Source: Halalkalicoccus subterraneus
Lineage (GTDB): Archaea > Halobacteriota > Halobacteria > Halobacteriales > Halalkalicoccaceae
Direction of reading: 5' to 3'
Length of the DNA stretch: 64,000 bases
Assembly (NCBI RefSeq): GCF_003697815.1
Contig: NZ_RDQG01000078.1
Location: 1 to 64,000 of the forward strand
A program made the position numbers and the translations under genes. Under the pieces are notes generated by a model, which was not told where the DNA came from, ran no database searches, and saw only the letters and a list, made by a program, of their open reading frames with translations. Below, one piece after another: positions 1-8,829 of the stretch (position 1 is its first letter; every line of letters begins with the position of its first letter).

Positions 1-76
1 CGGGAGATTTTCGACATGGATCATCGGCAATCTTCCGCTTCAATTCCTTTGAACTAACGGACGAATCCGACGCCGT

Positions 77-256
77 CTAGTGATTCACCAGAGCCGTCTG
101 TTGTTGAATGACCTCAACGCGGATACTTCCGTCATCCTCAAGGTGCCAGCGAAGCTGGTCGCCATCGTCAATCCCAAGCTTGCGTCGAATACGGGCAGGG
201 ATATTCGCCTGATTCCCCGATACCTTACTTTCGGCGTCGATTCGGTCACTACTCAT
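77..256 (-). CDS. AbrB/MazE-type swapped-hairpin DNA-binding protein
   Basis: A 59-residue protein with the AbrB/SpoVT fold signature: a short beta segment, then 'IPARIRRKLGIDDGDQLRW' and a C-terminal strand 'DDGSIRVEVI'. Such proteins act as dimeric DNA-binding antitoxins or transition-state regulators. A longer reading frame runs upstream to 457, but only the part from the ATG at 256 is acidic and family-like, so that start is chosen. No toxin gene is visible directly downstream: the other frames on this strand stop within about 40 bases. It may therefore be a lone regulator, or its partner may lie left of the window. Confidence 0.7.
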   Translation of the reverse strand: MSSDRIDAESKVSGNQANIPARIRRKLGIDDGDQLRWHLEDDGSIRVEVIQQQTALVNH

Positions 257-946
257 GTCGATCGATACGAGACAGTGCTTGAAAAGTCTAGTGTGCCAGC
301 ACACTACTCCGTGAGAGAGGCAACCTGCTAGAGAAAACAGAAATAGAACCAGCTCGTGAAATGGCGATATGCTGCACTCAATTACTTCTTCGAAGCTTAT
401 CCGAGTAATTGGTACGAACGGACAGCAGTGAAAGGTATAGGAGTCGATCGATCGCACTGTTCTGCAGTCGAAGTATATTCGAACGTTTCACGCTGACGTT
501 CGTTTTAACCGACTCTGGGAACACGATGAACTCTTTCAGCTGTGGCATCATGAGTGTGGCCAGCACGTAACCGCCGGTTTCCACCGCATATTCGCCGATA
601 ACGGTGGAATACTCTCTGGCTATCCCAGCTGTCTGAGCGCGACGGCGATCAAGAACGAGAAAGCAACTGGCCACTGAACTGACAGGGGCTATTGCTATTT
701 ATGCGATCGAACGTTCGAGAGGTGATTCAATTGAATGATGGTAGCACTCCCGCCAGTAGCTCCTCTGAGACAAGAAACAAACGATCCGATCGTTTTAGCT
801 TGCTCTGGGTCATGGAGACTTCTAAACAGCTGTCGTCTGCATAACTATGACCGTTTGACGGCACAAGCTCCTCATGCTGATGGCGCAGTTCAGAGAGTCG
901 TGTTTCTGCATCTGAGCCACGTGATCGCTACGTTCACCGTAGCTAC
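257..946. other. Gene-poor stretch
   Basis: No convincing gene. A 98-codon minus-strand frame (378-674) has composition unlike haloarchaeal proteins and no motif I recognise. It may be a decayed gene, but I would not call it. Confidence 0.4.
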
Positions 947-1276
947 TCAGAATGACTCGGGGTCTCGATCATGCTCTTCTCCGGGTGCTGGCGGTGTTCG
1001 GTCACTATAGCCTTCGCGGCCGATCGCCTTCTTATTCACTAACCCGATAACGGCCTGTCGAACGTCCTCGGATGAATCAAACCGTTCGCCCTCAAGTGGC
1101 TCGAGCACGTTTCGAAACGACTGAGAACCATTTGGAAGCTGCAGGCTCTCATCGCCATACGTGTCGATCAGCTCCGTACAGTCCGCTGGGTACTCAACTG
1201 TGGTAAGTTCCTCTGCAAGGGCTCCAAACTCGATTCCTTGTTCTCGTGTTCGATCCGTCGGTTCTGGTTGGGTCAC
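947..1276 (-). CDS. DUF5789-like small acidic protein
   Basis: A 109-residue acidic protein with the layout of a haloarchaeal family I recall as DUF5789: charged N-terminus, central 'TTVEYPADCTELIDTYGDESLQLPNG' style block split here as 'YPADCTELIDTYGD' and 'LQLPNGSQSF', then 'FDSSEDVRQAVIGLV'. A second member lies at 53201-53533 with the matching order (YPTTTDELISAHGD, then a threonine/serine strand, then ESADDVRNRLQGLI). Function is unknown. The start is GTG at 1276, since no ATG is suitably placed. The C-terminal tail after about residue 90 is unstructured and proline-rich. Confidence 0.75.
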   Translation of the reverse strand: MTQPEPTDRTREQGIEFGALAEELTTVEYPADCTELIDTYGDESLQLPNGSQSFRNVLEPLEGERFDSSEDVRQAVIGLVNKKAIGREGYSDRTPPAPGEEHDRDPESF

Positions 1277-1759
1277 TGTATTCTACATTATTGTTCATGT
1301 AAGCACGGAAAACGTTTGGCATTCTATACCTAAATGAGAGGAAGGTCCTACAAGGGGTAATTCCATTACATCCTACCCAAACTATAATAATAGAGTATGC
1401 TGTATCCCAATCTGGATTAGCGACCGATTATCGTAGCTCATATCGGATTCGCTGATTCGGGCCATGTACGACTGGTCATTACCCCCGCGCTCAGCGGGGG
1501 ATTCACGTGTCTTCACCGCTGTTAAGTACTCAAAGATACTACCACAAATACCGTGTATAATAGGAAATATTGTACCTGGAGTGGACGACCATCTCGATTA
1601 TAATCTCCGAATGAACAGTAATCTGTCATGTGATAACCGGAACTTCAACACCGGCGAAGTCATACTTTGTCGCCAAGGTACAGGGTGGGTTTAGTGTCTG
1701 ACTCTTAACCCTTTGCCGGATAGTCAGGGACCTCAATAGATCCCGCCAGAATCAAACCA
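1277..1759. other. Intergenic stretch with one strong hairpin
   Basis: AT-rich leader followed by a GC hairpin at 1482-1500 (listed separately). The 76-codon plus-strand frame at 1464 is not protein-like. The region immediately before the trehalase holds no obvious second gene. Confidence 0.4.
1482..1500. repeat. GC-rich hairpin, possible IS200/IS605-type end remnant
   Basis: Perfect 7-bp stem CCCCCGC / GCGGGGG with a 5-base loop GCTCA, followed by 'attcacgtgtcttcac'. Hairpins of this make-up next to such flanks are typical of the ends of IS200/IS605-like or palindrome-associated elements in haloarchaea. No transposase (TnpA or TnpB) is present, so this would be an orphan end. That reading is inference. 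Confidence 0.35.
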
Positions 1760-3280
1760 GTGCCGTTCTATATCAGTGATGTGCCCTCACTCTCCTCTTA
1801 TCCACAGCTCGCTGGCGACCTCTTTGAGACCGTCCAACAATCGGGGACGTTCAGTGACTCGAAAACGTTCGTCGACGCCGTTCCTGACCATGAGCTGGCC
1901 GAGGTCAGAGAGCGATTTGAGCGAGAGCACACAGAGCCTGACTTCGATACGAGAGAGTTTGTCTCCGAGTCGTTCACGCTCCCAGAAGATCCCGTCACCG
2001 CAGCCGATCCCTCAACGGTTTCGATGGAATGGTACATCGACGAGCTCTGGAAGCATCTCATCAGGAATCCCAGTGAGGAACACGAATGGAGTACGCGGCT
2101 ATCTGTCCCACGCCAGTACGTGATCGCCGGTGGACGATTCCGAGAATCCTACTACTGGGATACGTACTTCGCCGCCATCGGATTAGCTGTCACAGGGCGG
2201 ATCAACCTCATTGCCGACCTCGCTGAGAATTGTGCGGCACTTATTGATCAGTATGGCTGTGTCCCGAACGGAAACCGTCTCTATTATGTAAGCCGATCAC
2301 ACCCGCCGATGTTCTGCCACCTCCTCGACATCCTCGAGAGTGAACGCGGAATTGAAGCAGTCCGATCGTATCTCCCGGAACTACGACGCGAGTACGAGTT
2401 CTGGATGGACGGCTCGGAAGACGTGACCGTCACCGATCCGGCGTCCCGTCGCGTCGTTCATACCGAGCAAGGCGTACTTAACCGACACTGGGATGACCGT
2501 GCCGCCCCACGTGAAGAATCTTACCGGGAGGATGTCAACCTCGCGGAGACATCCGGAAGAGAGAAGCGACAGCTTTACCGAGACATCCGAGCAGCCTGCG
2601 AGTCAGGTTGGGACTTCAGCAGCCGGTGGCTTGCGAACCAAGACGATTTAGCAACAATCCAGACGACAAAACTACTTCCGGTCGATCTGAACGCGTTGTG
2701 TTACGCGATGGAGAACAAGCTCTCGCGGTGGGAGCGGACATTCGGAAACCAAGAGCGTGCCGAACGGTACGCTCGAACCGCAGAAAGGCGGCGGCGAGCG
2801 GTCAATGAACACTGCTGGGATGATGAAGCGGGCTTTTATTTCGATTACTGCTGGTCCAAGGGATGCCTGACCGAGACATGGTCACTTGCAGCGGTCGTCC
2901 CCCTTTTCTGTAGAATGGCCACGGAAGAGCAGGCGGCTGAGGTCGCAGCTCACCTTGAAGAACGCTTTCTCCATTCCGGTGGACTAGTGACGACGCTAAC
3001 GGAATCAGGTGAGCAGTGGGACGCGCCGAACGGCTGGGCACCGCTTCACTGGATGGCAGCTGTCGGCCTCCATCAGTATGGTCACAGGAGACTTGCGGAG
3101 ATAATCGCCGGCCGATGGCTTGATCTCAACCGAGAGGTGTTCGACCGCAACGGTCTCATGCTTGAGAAATACGACGTGACGGGTGGCTCTGGTACAGGCA
3201 GTGGAGGCGAGTACCCGGTGCAGTATGGATTTGGGTGGACTAATGGCGTTGCGCTCGCGTTACCGGCACTGTTCTACTAG
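1760..3280 (+). CDS. GH37 alpha,alpha-trehalase
   Basis: A 506-residue glycoside hydrolase family 37 enzyme hydrolysing trehalose to two glucose molecules. Both family signatures are present: 'GGRFRESYYWDTYF' (about residue 118) and 'QWDAPNGWAPLHW' (about residue 418), with the helical (alpha/alpha)6 barrel between them and a glycine-rich 'GGSGTGSGGEYPVQYGFGWTNG' region near the C-terminus (shown here as GSGTGSGG then GFGWTNG). There is no clear signal peptide, so it is probably cytosolic. The start is uncertain: the GTG at 1760 gives a plausible N-terminus just before 'YPQLAGDLFE', the usual beginning of the fold. It stands alone, with no trehalose synthesis or transport genes nearby, so it may serve turnover of trehalose as an osmolyte. 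Confidence 0.92.
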   Translation: MPFYISDVPSLSSYPQLAGDLFETVQQSGTFSDSKTFVDAVPDHELAEVRERFEREHTEPDFDTREFVSESFTLPEDPVTAADPSTVSMEWYIDELWKHLIRNPSEEHEWSTRLSVPRQYVIAGGRFRESYYWDTYFAAIGLAVTGRINLIADLAENCAALIDQYGCVPNGNRLYYVSRSHPPMFCHLLDILESERGIEAVRSYLPELRREYEFWMDGSEDVTVTDPASRRVVHTEQGVLNRHWDDRAAPREESYREDVNLAETSGREKRQLYRDIRAACESGWDFSSRWLANQDDLATIQTTKLLPVDLNALCYAMENKLSRWERTFGNQERAERYARTAERRRRAVNEHCWDDEAGFYFDYCWSKGCLTETWSLAAVVPLFCRMATEEQAAEVAAHLEERFLHSGGLVTTLTESGEQWDAPNGWAPLHWMAAVGLHQYGHRRLAEIIAGRWLDLNREVFDRNGLMLEKYDVTGGSGTGSGGEYPVQYGFGWTNGVALALPALFY

Positions 3281-3357
3281 GATCCCGTACTACTGTGGTG
3301 ATAATCACTGTGGAGTAGGGGGAGAACACTTGTCAAGAGCGCTCTAGAGGTAAGATT

Positions 3358-3607
3358 TCAGTTGTAGTTCCAAGTGGTGGGGGTACGCGCAACTCTCGCC
3401 ATCTCGATTCGCTCTAGGGTTTCGATGGCCATATCGTAATTCTCGTTCGGCATCAGGTAGCCGTCGGCCCCGTTGAAGCTGAACGGTGGTTGACCAGTAT
3501 GCTCCCACTCCGTTTTGCGGCCTCGATCCCCGAATAAACCCGCTCGCAGATCGTATCGACTTCTAGCCGGGCGACTGTATTCATGATATTCAGAAGTGTA
3601 CCTGGTA
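3358..3607 (-). pseudogene. Remnant of a serine recombinase (resolvase) C-terminal half
   Basis: Two reading frames on the minus strand together give the end of a resolvase-family protein. One frame carries 'LLNIMNTVARLEVD' and 'ERVYSGIEAAKR', which is the E-helix region of serine recombinases. The next carries 'HTGQPPFSFNGADGYLMPNE' and 'MAIETLERI', matching the linker and HTH approach of the intact relative at 34475-35149 ('HVGRPPFGF...LVPNEDYETAL'). The frame change falls near 3510. The catalytic domain and final HTH are missing, so it is inactive debris of a mobile-element gene. Confidence 0.7.
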
Positions 3608-4549
3608 GGATTGCCCTCGTCGATCTCCAGAGCGAGATTTATATCGGCGCATGCAGAGCGGTGGCGCTCTCGTTTCGTGTGGGAAAGGTGAGTCCACAAT
3701 GCCCATGACAAGCGCAGCAGGTGGACTCACCCAACACTGAGGATTCCAGACACCTCATGTGTGCTATCGTCGAGGGATGATAGACGATAACACACACAGT
3801 ATTATCCCCATCTCTATTCAATAGAGATGCTGTCCCACGCAGGCCTTTATTACAGGAGCACGTTTTCGATCGTACTCTCATGGCTAACCAGCAACGCGGG
3901 AAACCACATAGCTGACAATAACTCCCTCCTACAACCTCTCTCTCCTACTTATAACTTCAAGTAGCCCTCCCTTTGTTTACTAGTAGTAGAGGGAAGTGAA
4001 ACAGATCCGTCAACTGTGGCTTCGAACGCATATTACACCACGGTATAATCAATCGGACACTGCTTTGTGCAACACCGAGTCCTTCTTGATAAGCTGTGTT
4101 GCACAAATTCCGGTCTCTGACACACTCTCGGCAGACGATCTATTCGCCTACTAGTCAGTCCCTCAATTGTAGGTCGGTCTCAGAGTAAACGAAGAAAAGA
4201 AGGTGAACAAGCAAATTCTCGTTTGCCACGCATAGATTCAGTATTTTAACTAGTATTTATTGTCCCAAAATGTAGTGGAACCTTGTGATTACTAATGGAA
4301 ATAGTATCCAATCACCGATATCCTAAGTAGATTCAGACCTGTCTCTAGACTCTAGCATTATACACAATATTTACTATTGATTCATAATCAATAACATATG
4401 GAGCATATAGGATTTCATCCATTAGCAGTCTATATCGAGGATACAACCGCTCATACCAGCGATTTAATATTCCTAAGTTTCGACCCTATGCTCTCGACAG
4501 TATTGAAGGAGCAAGTGATGAAAGGGAGTAGGTTGATTGTATAGACGCG
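3608..4549. other. Long AT-rich gene-free stretch
   Basis: About 940 bases without a credible gene. It holds one copy of the dispersed hairpin repeat (4063-4108) and, close to the Csp gene, a TATA-like TTTAATAT at 4463-4470. The small frames at 3639-3881 are not protein-like. Confidence 0.4.
4063..4108. repeat. Dispersed hairpin repeat, copy 1
   Basis: Inverted arms TTTGTGCAACAC (4064-4075) and GTGTTGCACAAA (4096-4107) match perfectly over 12 bp. The core TTGTGCAAC/GTTGCACAA is shared with copies at 15164, 42321, 52294 and 62862, with the same overall length near 46 bp. It lies in empty AT-rich DNA. Confidence 0.75.
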
Positions 4550-4903
4550 ATGGCACTCTCAGAAATCGACCACCTCAACGACGAAATGGAACAGTGTATC
4601 GACAGTTGCTTCGAGGCCGCACAAGCATGCGAATGGTGTGCCGACGAATGTGCGGGCCATGGTGAAGACATGGCTGAGTGTCTCCGCCTCTGTCGAGACG
4701 TCGCCGACCTCGCGACCCAGTGTGCACGGATGTGTGCACGTGGCTCGACGTTCCACACGCAGACTGCCGAACTGTGTGCCGAGGCCTGCGAAGCGTGTGC
4801 TGAGGAGTGCGAACAGCACGACCACGACCACTGCCAGCTCTGTGCAGAGGTCCTGCCCGAGTGCGCTGACGCGTGCCGTGAGATGATCGAAGCGATGGAC
4901 TAA
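4550..4903 (+). CDS. Four-helix-bundle copper-storage protein (Csp/DUF326 type)
   Basis: A 117-residue protein with 17 cysteines spaced mostly three or four apart along helices (CxxxC, CxxC), plus the His-rich turn 'CEQHDHDHC'. This is the pattern of Csp copper-storage proteins, where a four-helix bundle lined with Cys thiolates holds many Cu(I) ions. There is no signal peptide, so it resembles cytosolic Csp3. It opens a copper island and is followed after 24 bp by a DUF4396 membrane protein. A paralogue with the same 17-Cys layout lies at 8242-8580; both genes share the bases 'acgcgATGGC' around the start. Confidence 0.88.
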   Translation: MALSEIDHLNDEMEQCIDSCFEAAQACEWCADECAGHGEDMAECLRLCRDVADLATQCARMCARGSTFHTQTAELCAEACEACAEECEQHDHDHCQLCAEVLPECADACREMIEAMD

Positions 4904-4927
4904 CTCCGCTTCACAGTATTCCATTCC

Positions 4928-5683
4928 ATGTTTTTCCAACTGATAGCCGTAGCACTCCTACAAGAATCGATACTCCCACAGTGGCTCATCGAGCTCGGAG
5001 CTCGGCTCGAACAAGCGTTTGCACCGATTAGAACCATTCTCGAACCGATCCTCTCGAATCCAGTAGTCGCAGGGGTCTGGGTACTACTTGTGATCGCGTC
5101 ATCGGCTGTTCTTTGGTGGGATCTCCGGGAACATAACCAACCGTTGCCCTCGATGATGAAGTTCGTTTGGACGCTTACCGTTCTGTATTCCGGGCCGATC
5201 GGACTCGCTATCTACTGGTACACCGGACGGACGCAGATCAGTCGTGATTCGTTCTGGCGACGGGGTTCCCGCTCGACAAGTCACTGCTACTCAGGCTGTG
5301 GTGCGGGTGAGATCGTCGGTATTACTCTTGCACAGGGCATTCTCGCGCTCAACACCGTTTGGGTCGTCCTGATTACGTTCGGCTTTGCATACTTGTTCGG
5401 CTATGGACTCAATATCGGGCCGCTGATGCAGGAAGGCGAGAGTTTCCGGGAGGCCACGAAGGATGCCGTCTTCAGCGAAACGCCAAGCATCACGGTCATG
5501 GAGATCGCGGCTATCGGTACTGATCTGCTGTTGGCGGGTACTGCTGGGATAGGAAGTATCCTGTTCTGGATGGCGATGGCGTTCTCGCTATCGATCGGGT
5601 TCATCGCAGCGTACCCGGTTAACGTCGGTCTGATCTTGTTCGGTGTGAAAGAAGGGATGATGAATCCTCAGGAGATGCGGTAA
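4928..5683 (+). CDS. DUF4396 membrane protein, copper-associated
   Basis: A 251-residue protein with about six hydrophobic segments. It contains the DUF4396 landmarks 'HCYSGCGAGEIVG' (about residue 118, potential metal ligands) and a C-terminal 'GLILFGVKEGMMNP'. The molecular role of the family is not established. Genes of this kind often sit beside multicopper oxidases and copper ATPases, and here it follows a Csp gene by 24 bp, probably in one transcript. A role in moving or handling copper at the membrane is inference from context. Confidence 0.8.
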   Translation: MFFQLIAVALLQESILPQWLIELGARLEQAFAPIRTILEPILSNPVVAGVWVLLVIASSAVLWWDLREHNQPLPSMMKFVWTLTVLYSGPIGLAIYWYTGRTQISRDSFWRRGSRSTSHCYSGCGAGEIVGITLAQGILALNTVWVVLITFGFAYLFGYGLNIGPLMQEGESFREATKDAVFSETPSITVMEIAAIGTDLLLAGTAGIGSILFWMAMAFSLSIGFIAAYPVNVGLILFGVKEGMMNPQEMR

Positions 5684-5835
5684 TCAGTTTGGAGGCCGAC
5701 AAGATACTTGCACAATCGCTCGATCAGGGATAGAAAAACCCGAACCCTGCCGCCGAATCAAAAGATGAACGCTAGGCAACTCAGCGAAAATAGCATGACA
5801 GAGAGATACGTAAACTGCCCCAGAGGGCACACAGG

Positions 5836-6858
5836 ATGAAGTGGCTCTTTCTTGCCATTGGAATTGTCCTTCTTGTGAGCGCCGCGTCCGACTTGCTGTG
5901 GACGACACTGTGGGTCGAAGGCGGTGCTGGTCCGCTCACGTCCCGATTGATGGCCTGGACGTGGCGAGTGTTTCGGCGGGTCTGTCGGCAGAACTCGCGA
6001 GTCCTCGCACTCGCTGGACCGGTGATTTTCGTACTCACTCTTGTCGTCTGGATTACCCTCCTCTGGGGCGGTTGGACGCTCGTTTTCGCCGGGGGTGAGA
6101 GCACCCTCATAGATACGATGAACAGAGGCCCGATCTCGTGGTCCGACCTGCTCTATTTTGCAGGCTATACCATGTTCACACTGGGGACAGGGGATTTCGT
6201 GCCACGGGAGGGTATCTGGCAGATCATCTCTGTCCTCACGACTGGCAGCGGAATGCTTGTCGTCACTTTGAGCGTCTCGTATACGTTGTCGGTCCTCGAT
6301 GCGGTCACGCAGAAGCGCTCGTTTGCCAGCGGTGTGACCGGCCTCGGGACACACAGCAATGCTCTCGTTCGCACGGCGTGGGACGGTACGGGATTCTCCG
6401 GATTCGATCTCGCACTTAATACGTATGTCTCCCAACTAAACACCCTGACCTCGAACCACAATGCCTACCCGGTTCTTCATTACTTCTACAGTCCGCAAGC
6501 CGAACAGTCACCAGTGGTCGCGATTGCAATCCTCGACGAAGCGTTGACGATATTTCGCTTCGGTATTTCCGAAGAGTACCGACCGAACAATGTGATTGTC
6601 ACGAATGCGCGTTCGAGCGTCCAGAGCTACCTTGAGACCCTTCACGGCGCGTTCATACAGCCTGCAGATGAGGCTCCACCGCCACCGGATCTCGGGCCTC
6701 TTCGTGAAAGCGGCCTTCCGACGACTACCAACGAGGCATTCCTTACAGAGCTCGAGACGCTGACCAATCGTCGGCGTACATTGCTTGGGCTTGTCAATTC
6801 GGATGCCCGGCAATGGCCCTCCGGCGAAATCCCTCTGGAAGAAGCCGAAAACGGGTAA
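5836..6858 (+). CDS. Two-TM potassium-channel-family protein
   Basis: A 340-residue membrane protein with an N-terminal helix (1-20), another at about 55-78, a pore helix and filter-like 'MFTLGTGDF' at about 113-121, a following helix, and a ~180-residue soluble C-terminal region. The filter resembles the TxGYGD potassium signature but reads TLGTGDF, as in many Ion_trans_2 proteins, so ion selectivity is uncertain. The soluble part shows no recognisable RCK motif. It sits in the copper island on the same strand as DUF4396; a direct copper link is not shown. Confidence 0.8.
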   Translation: MKWLFLAIGIVLLVSAASDLLWTTLWVEGGAGPLTSRLMAWTWRVFRRVCRQNSRVLALAGPVIFVLTLVVWITLLWGGWTLVFAGGESTLIDTMNRGPISWSDLLYFAGYTMFTLGTGDFVPREGIWQIISVLTTGSGMLVVTLSVSYTLSVLDAVTQKRSFASGVTGLGTHSNALVRTAWDGTGFSGFDLALNTYVSQLNTLTSNHNAYPVLHYFYSPQAEQSPVVAIAILDEALTIFRFGISEEYRPNNVIVTNARSSVQSYLETLHGAFIQPADEAPPPPDLGPLRESGLPTTTNEAFLTELETLTNRRRTLLGLVNSDARQWPSGEIPLEEAENG

Positions 6859-6937
6859 CTATGACAGAACTGATTGCTTCGAATCGATCGCCTCCGAATC
6901 GCCTCTCGGCGCAATAGTAATTACTACCAAGGCTGTT

Positions 6938-7332
6938 ATGTATAGTATAGGATATACTATACAAGAGAGGGTCGACGGCGAGTTCGATACAGTCGTCGAG
7001 AAAACCATAAATGCTCTGTCAGAGGAGGGGTTCGGTGTCCTCTGTAATATCGATGTCCAAGCGACGTTTGCGAAGAAACTCAACAGGCAGTTTCGTCAGT
7101 ATCGCATTCTCGGCGCGTGCAATCCTGAACTCGCCTACGAAGGACTCGAAGCGAAATTGAGCTGGGAGCACTCCTTCCGTGTAATGTCATCGTCTACAAG
7201 ACGGCGGGGGGAATAGTGACTGTAAGTACAGTCGATCCGGATCAACCCGTTGGGATAGCCAATAACCCCGACCTTGATCCAATCGCTGAGGATGTCTCCG
7301 AACGATTCGAGCGGGTCCTCTACTCACTGTGA
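6938..7332 (+). pseudogene. DUF302 protein gene, single frameshift
   Basis: Starts MYSIGYTIQE and continues 'EEGFGVLCNIDVQATF' and 'YRILGACNPELAYEGLEA', the DUF302 fold. Near 7157-7162 the frame slips by one base. Reading the next frame restores 'LGALLPCNVIVYKTAGGIV', 'VDPDQP' and 'DVSERFERVLYSL' to a stop at 7330. The intact paralogue at 19640-20044 confirms the alignment throughout. The stop overlaps the GTG start of the following multicopper oxidase remnant, so the two formed an operon. DUF302 proteins are small, often linked to metal or sulfur stress; the exact function is unknown. Confidence 0.85.
6940..6962. repeat. Perfect 10-bp palindrome at a start codon
   Basis: GTATAGTATA (6940-6949), spacer gga, TATACTATAC (6953-6962). 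It begins at the last base of the ATG of the DUF302 pseudogene and covers codons 2-8. It may be an operator or mRNA hairpin masking initiation, or a by-product of the encoded YSIGYTI residues. Confidence 0.5.
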
Positions 7333-8142
7333 GTGACTGGTGGTCGACTCCTCGTCGACGGTTCCTCCAAGCCCTGACCGGAGCGGGCGTGAGCGCTCTT
7401 GCAGGCTGTTCGACACTCGATGGGATGACGCCCGAAAGCGATCCCAAACTCGCGTCGCCGCGCTCACCACCCTCTGAGTCAGCTGATACGACCGCCACGT
7501 TGCGATCGACAGCTGGTACCGTTCAACCGAGCGCGGACGCAGCCAGTCGAGCCGGTTACCGTCGGTTCGTTCGTCTTTGGATCCGGAGAACGGTACGACG
7601 CGATCGTTAATGCCGAAAATCCCGGATTATGGGAACTACGCGCTACTGCTCTCGACGGCAATGAATCGCCAGCAACCGCCGTTCTCTCATATGAAGGGAG
7701 CAGTGAGTCACAGTCACCGACCATTCCATCATCGAACGGACGACAACTATCGTACGACGATCTTCAGGCGATCTCACCGCTAGAGGGTATCGATGGAGAG
7801 CCGGACAGAACATTCGATCTAACGCTGTCGGCGAGTAGCGAGTCTGATGCGTGGTTGATTGATGGCCAAGCGTATCCTGATGCCGACTTATTCTCCATTC
7901 GAGAAGGTGAACACGTCCGGGTTCGAATGGTAAATCATAGTCCTGTTCTCCACCCAATGCACCTCCACGGACACTTCTTCCAAGTTGGAGACGCAATCAA
8001 GGACACTGTTATCGTCCCGGGACATATGGGCGAGGTGACGTTCGATTTCGTCGCTGACAATCCCGGGAGCTGGCTATTTCACTGTCACAATCTCTATCAT
8101 CTTGAAGCCGGGATGGCCCGTGTGATGCGATATGTTGAGTAA
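7329..8142 (+). pseudogene. Multicopper oxidase with internal deletion and frame change
   Basis: The GTG at 7329 begins a Tat lipoprotein-type leader ('TPRRRFLQALTGAG', then 'LAGCS'). The frame then changes within about 7440-7520, and a second frame runs to 8142. It carries the end of cupredoxin domain 2 ('FGSGERYDAIVNAENPGLWE') and domain 3 with the type 1/2/3 copper ligands 'HPMHLHGHFF' and 'HCHNLYHLEAGM'. Intact enzymes have about 450-550 residues and an HxH pair near the N-terminus; here only about 270 codons remain and domain 1 is gone. It would have been an exported copper oxidase, and is inactive in this form. Confidence 0.88.
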
Positions 8143-8241
8143 GTGTCTATATTCGCAAACACCAAAAAATCCCTTCACTCCGAATAATTGTCTTGAAACG
8201 TCTAAGAAAATTGGCGTTGGAGGAGTGATGCGCTGTGTGGT

Positions 8242-8580
8242 TTAGGCCATCGAGCGGCAGGACTCCGCGCACTGACGGAGCGGCTCGACGCAAGCCTGAC
8301 AGTGGTCGTGATCGTGCTGTTCACACTCGTCAGCGCAGGCTTCACACACGTCGGCGCATGTTTCAGCGATGTCACTGTTGAACTGCGAGCCCGACGCACA
8401 GAGCTGAGCGCACGTAGAGGCGACAGTGACCACGTCGCGACAGAGACGGAGACACTCCTCCATCTCCTCGCCTTTGCCGGTGCACTCATCGGCGCAGTGC
8501 GCGCAGACCTTCACGGCTTCGTGGCAGTTATCGATACACTCGCGAGTCGAATCGTCGAGCAGATCGTTGATCTGAGCCAT
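8242..8580 (-). CDS. Four-helix-bundle copper-storage protein, second copy
   Basis: A 112-residue Csp/DUF326-type protein with 17 cysteines in the same positions as the copy at 4550-4903, including the identical 'CEQHDHDHC' turn. It probably binds many Cu(I) ions in the cytosol. The longer frame reaches 8628, but the ATG at 8580 aligns with the start of the first copy ('MAQINDL' versus 'MALSEIDHL') and is preferred. It is transcribed in the same direction as the AsnC-TRASH regulator and CopA upstream, which fits a shared copper response. Confidence 0.88.
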   Translation of the reverse strand: MAQINDLLDDSTRECIDNCHEAVKVCAHCADECTGKGEEMEECLRLCRDVVTVASTCAQLCASGSQFNSDIAETCADVCEACADECEQHDHDHCQACVEPLRQCAESCRSMA

Positions 8581-8829
8581 CGCGTTCAGTACTACGAGAG
8601 ACTCCTTTTCCTGAGTTGTGGTTAACAATCTAATCGATAAGCGAGCAATTCGTCCTGTCTATCTAGTGCCCCGAGAAGACCGGTATCGGTCATTTGAGGG
8701 TAAACAAATCAACAACCAGCCCATATCGTGGCGAATCATCCCTTCCAATTGTTTTACAACCTGAAATAGTAGATCGGTCAGTCCGTAGTTTGTAATAGTG
8801 GGACGAAGATCCATTTCAGGCCAAAGCGT

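Noticed and set aside
3-80. Plus-strand frame ending ...NSFELTDESDAV then stop at 78-80
   Set aside because: Could be the acidic tail of a gene entering from the left, but only 25 codons are visible and it overlaps the AbrB-type gene end.
378-674. 98-codon minus-strand frame
   Set aside because: Composition is not haloarchaeal (many Ser/Arg/Leu, few acidic residues) and no motif is seen.
1464-1694. 76-codon frame after the GC hairpin
   Set aside because: Not acidic, no motif; treated as non-coding.
5758-6435. Long antisense frame over the ion-channel gene
   Set aside because: Shadow of the real gene; Arg/His/Ser-rich composition typical of the reverse strand of acidic proteins.
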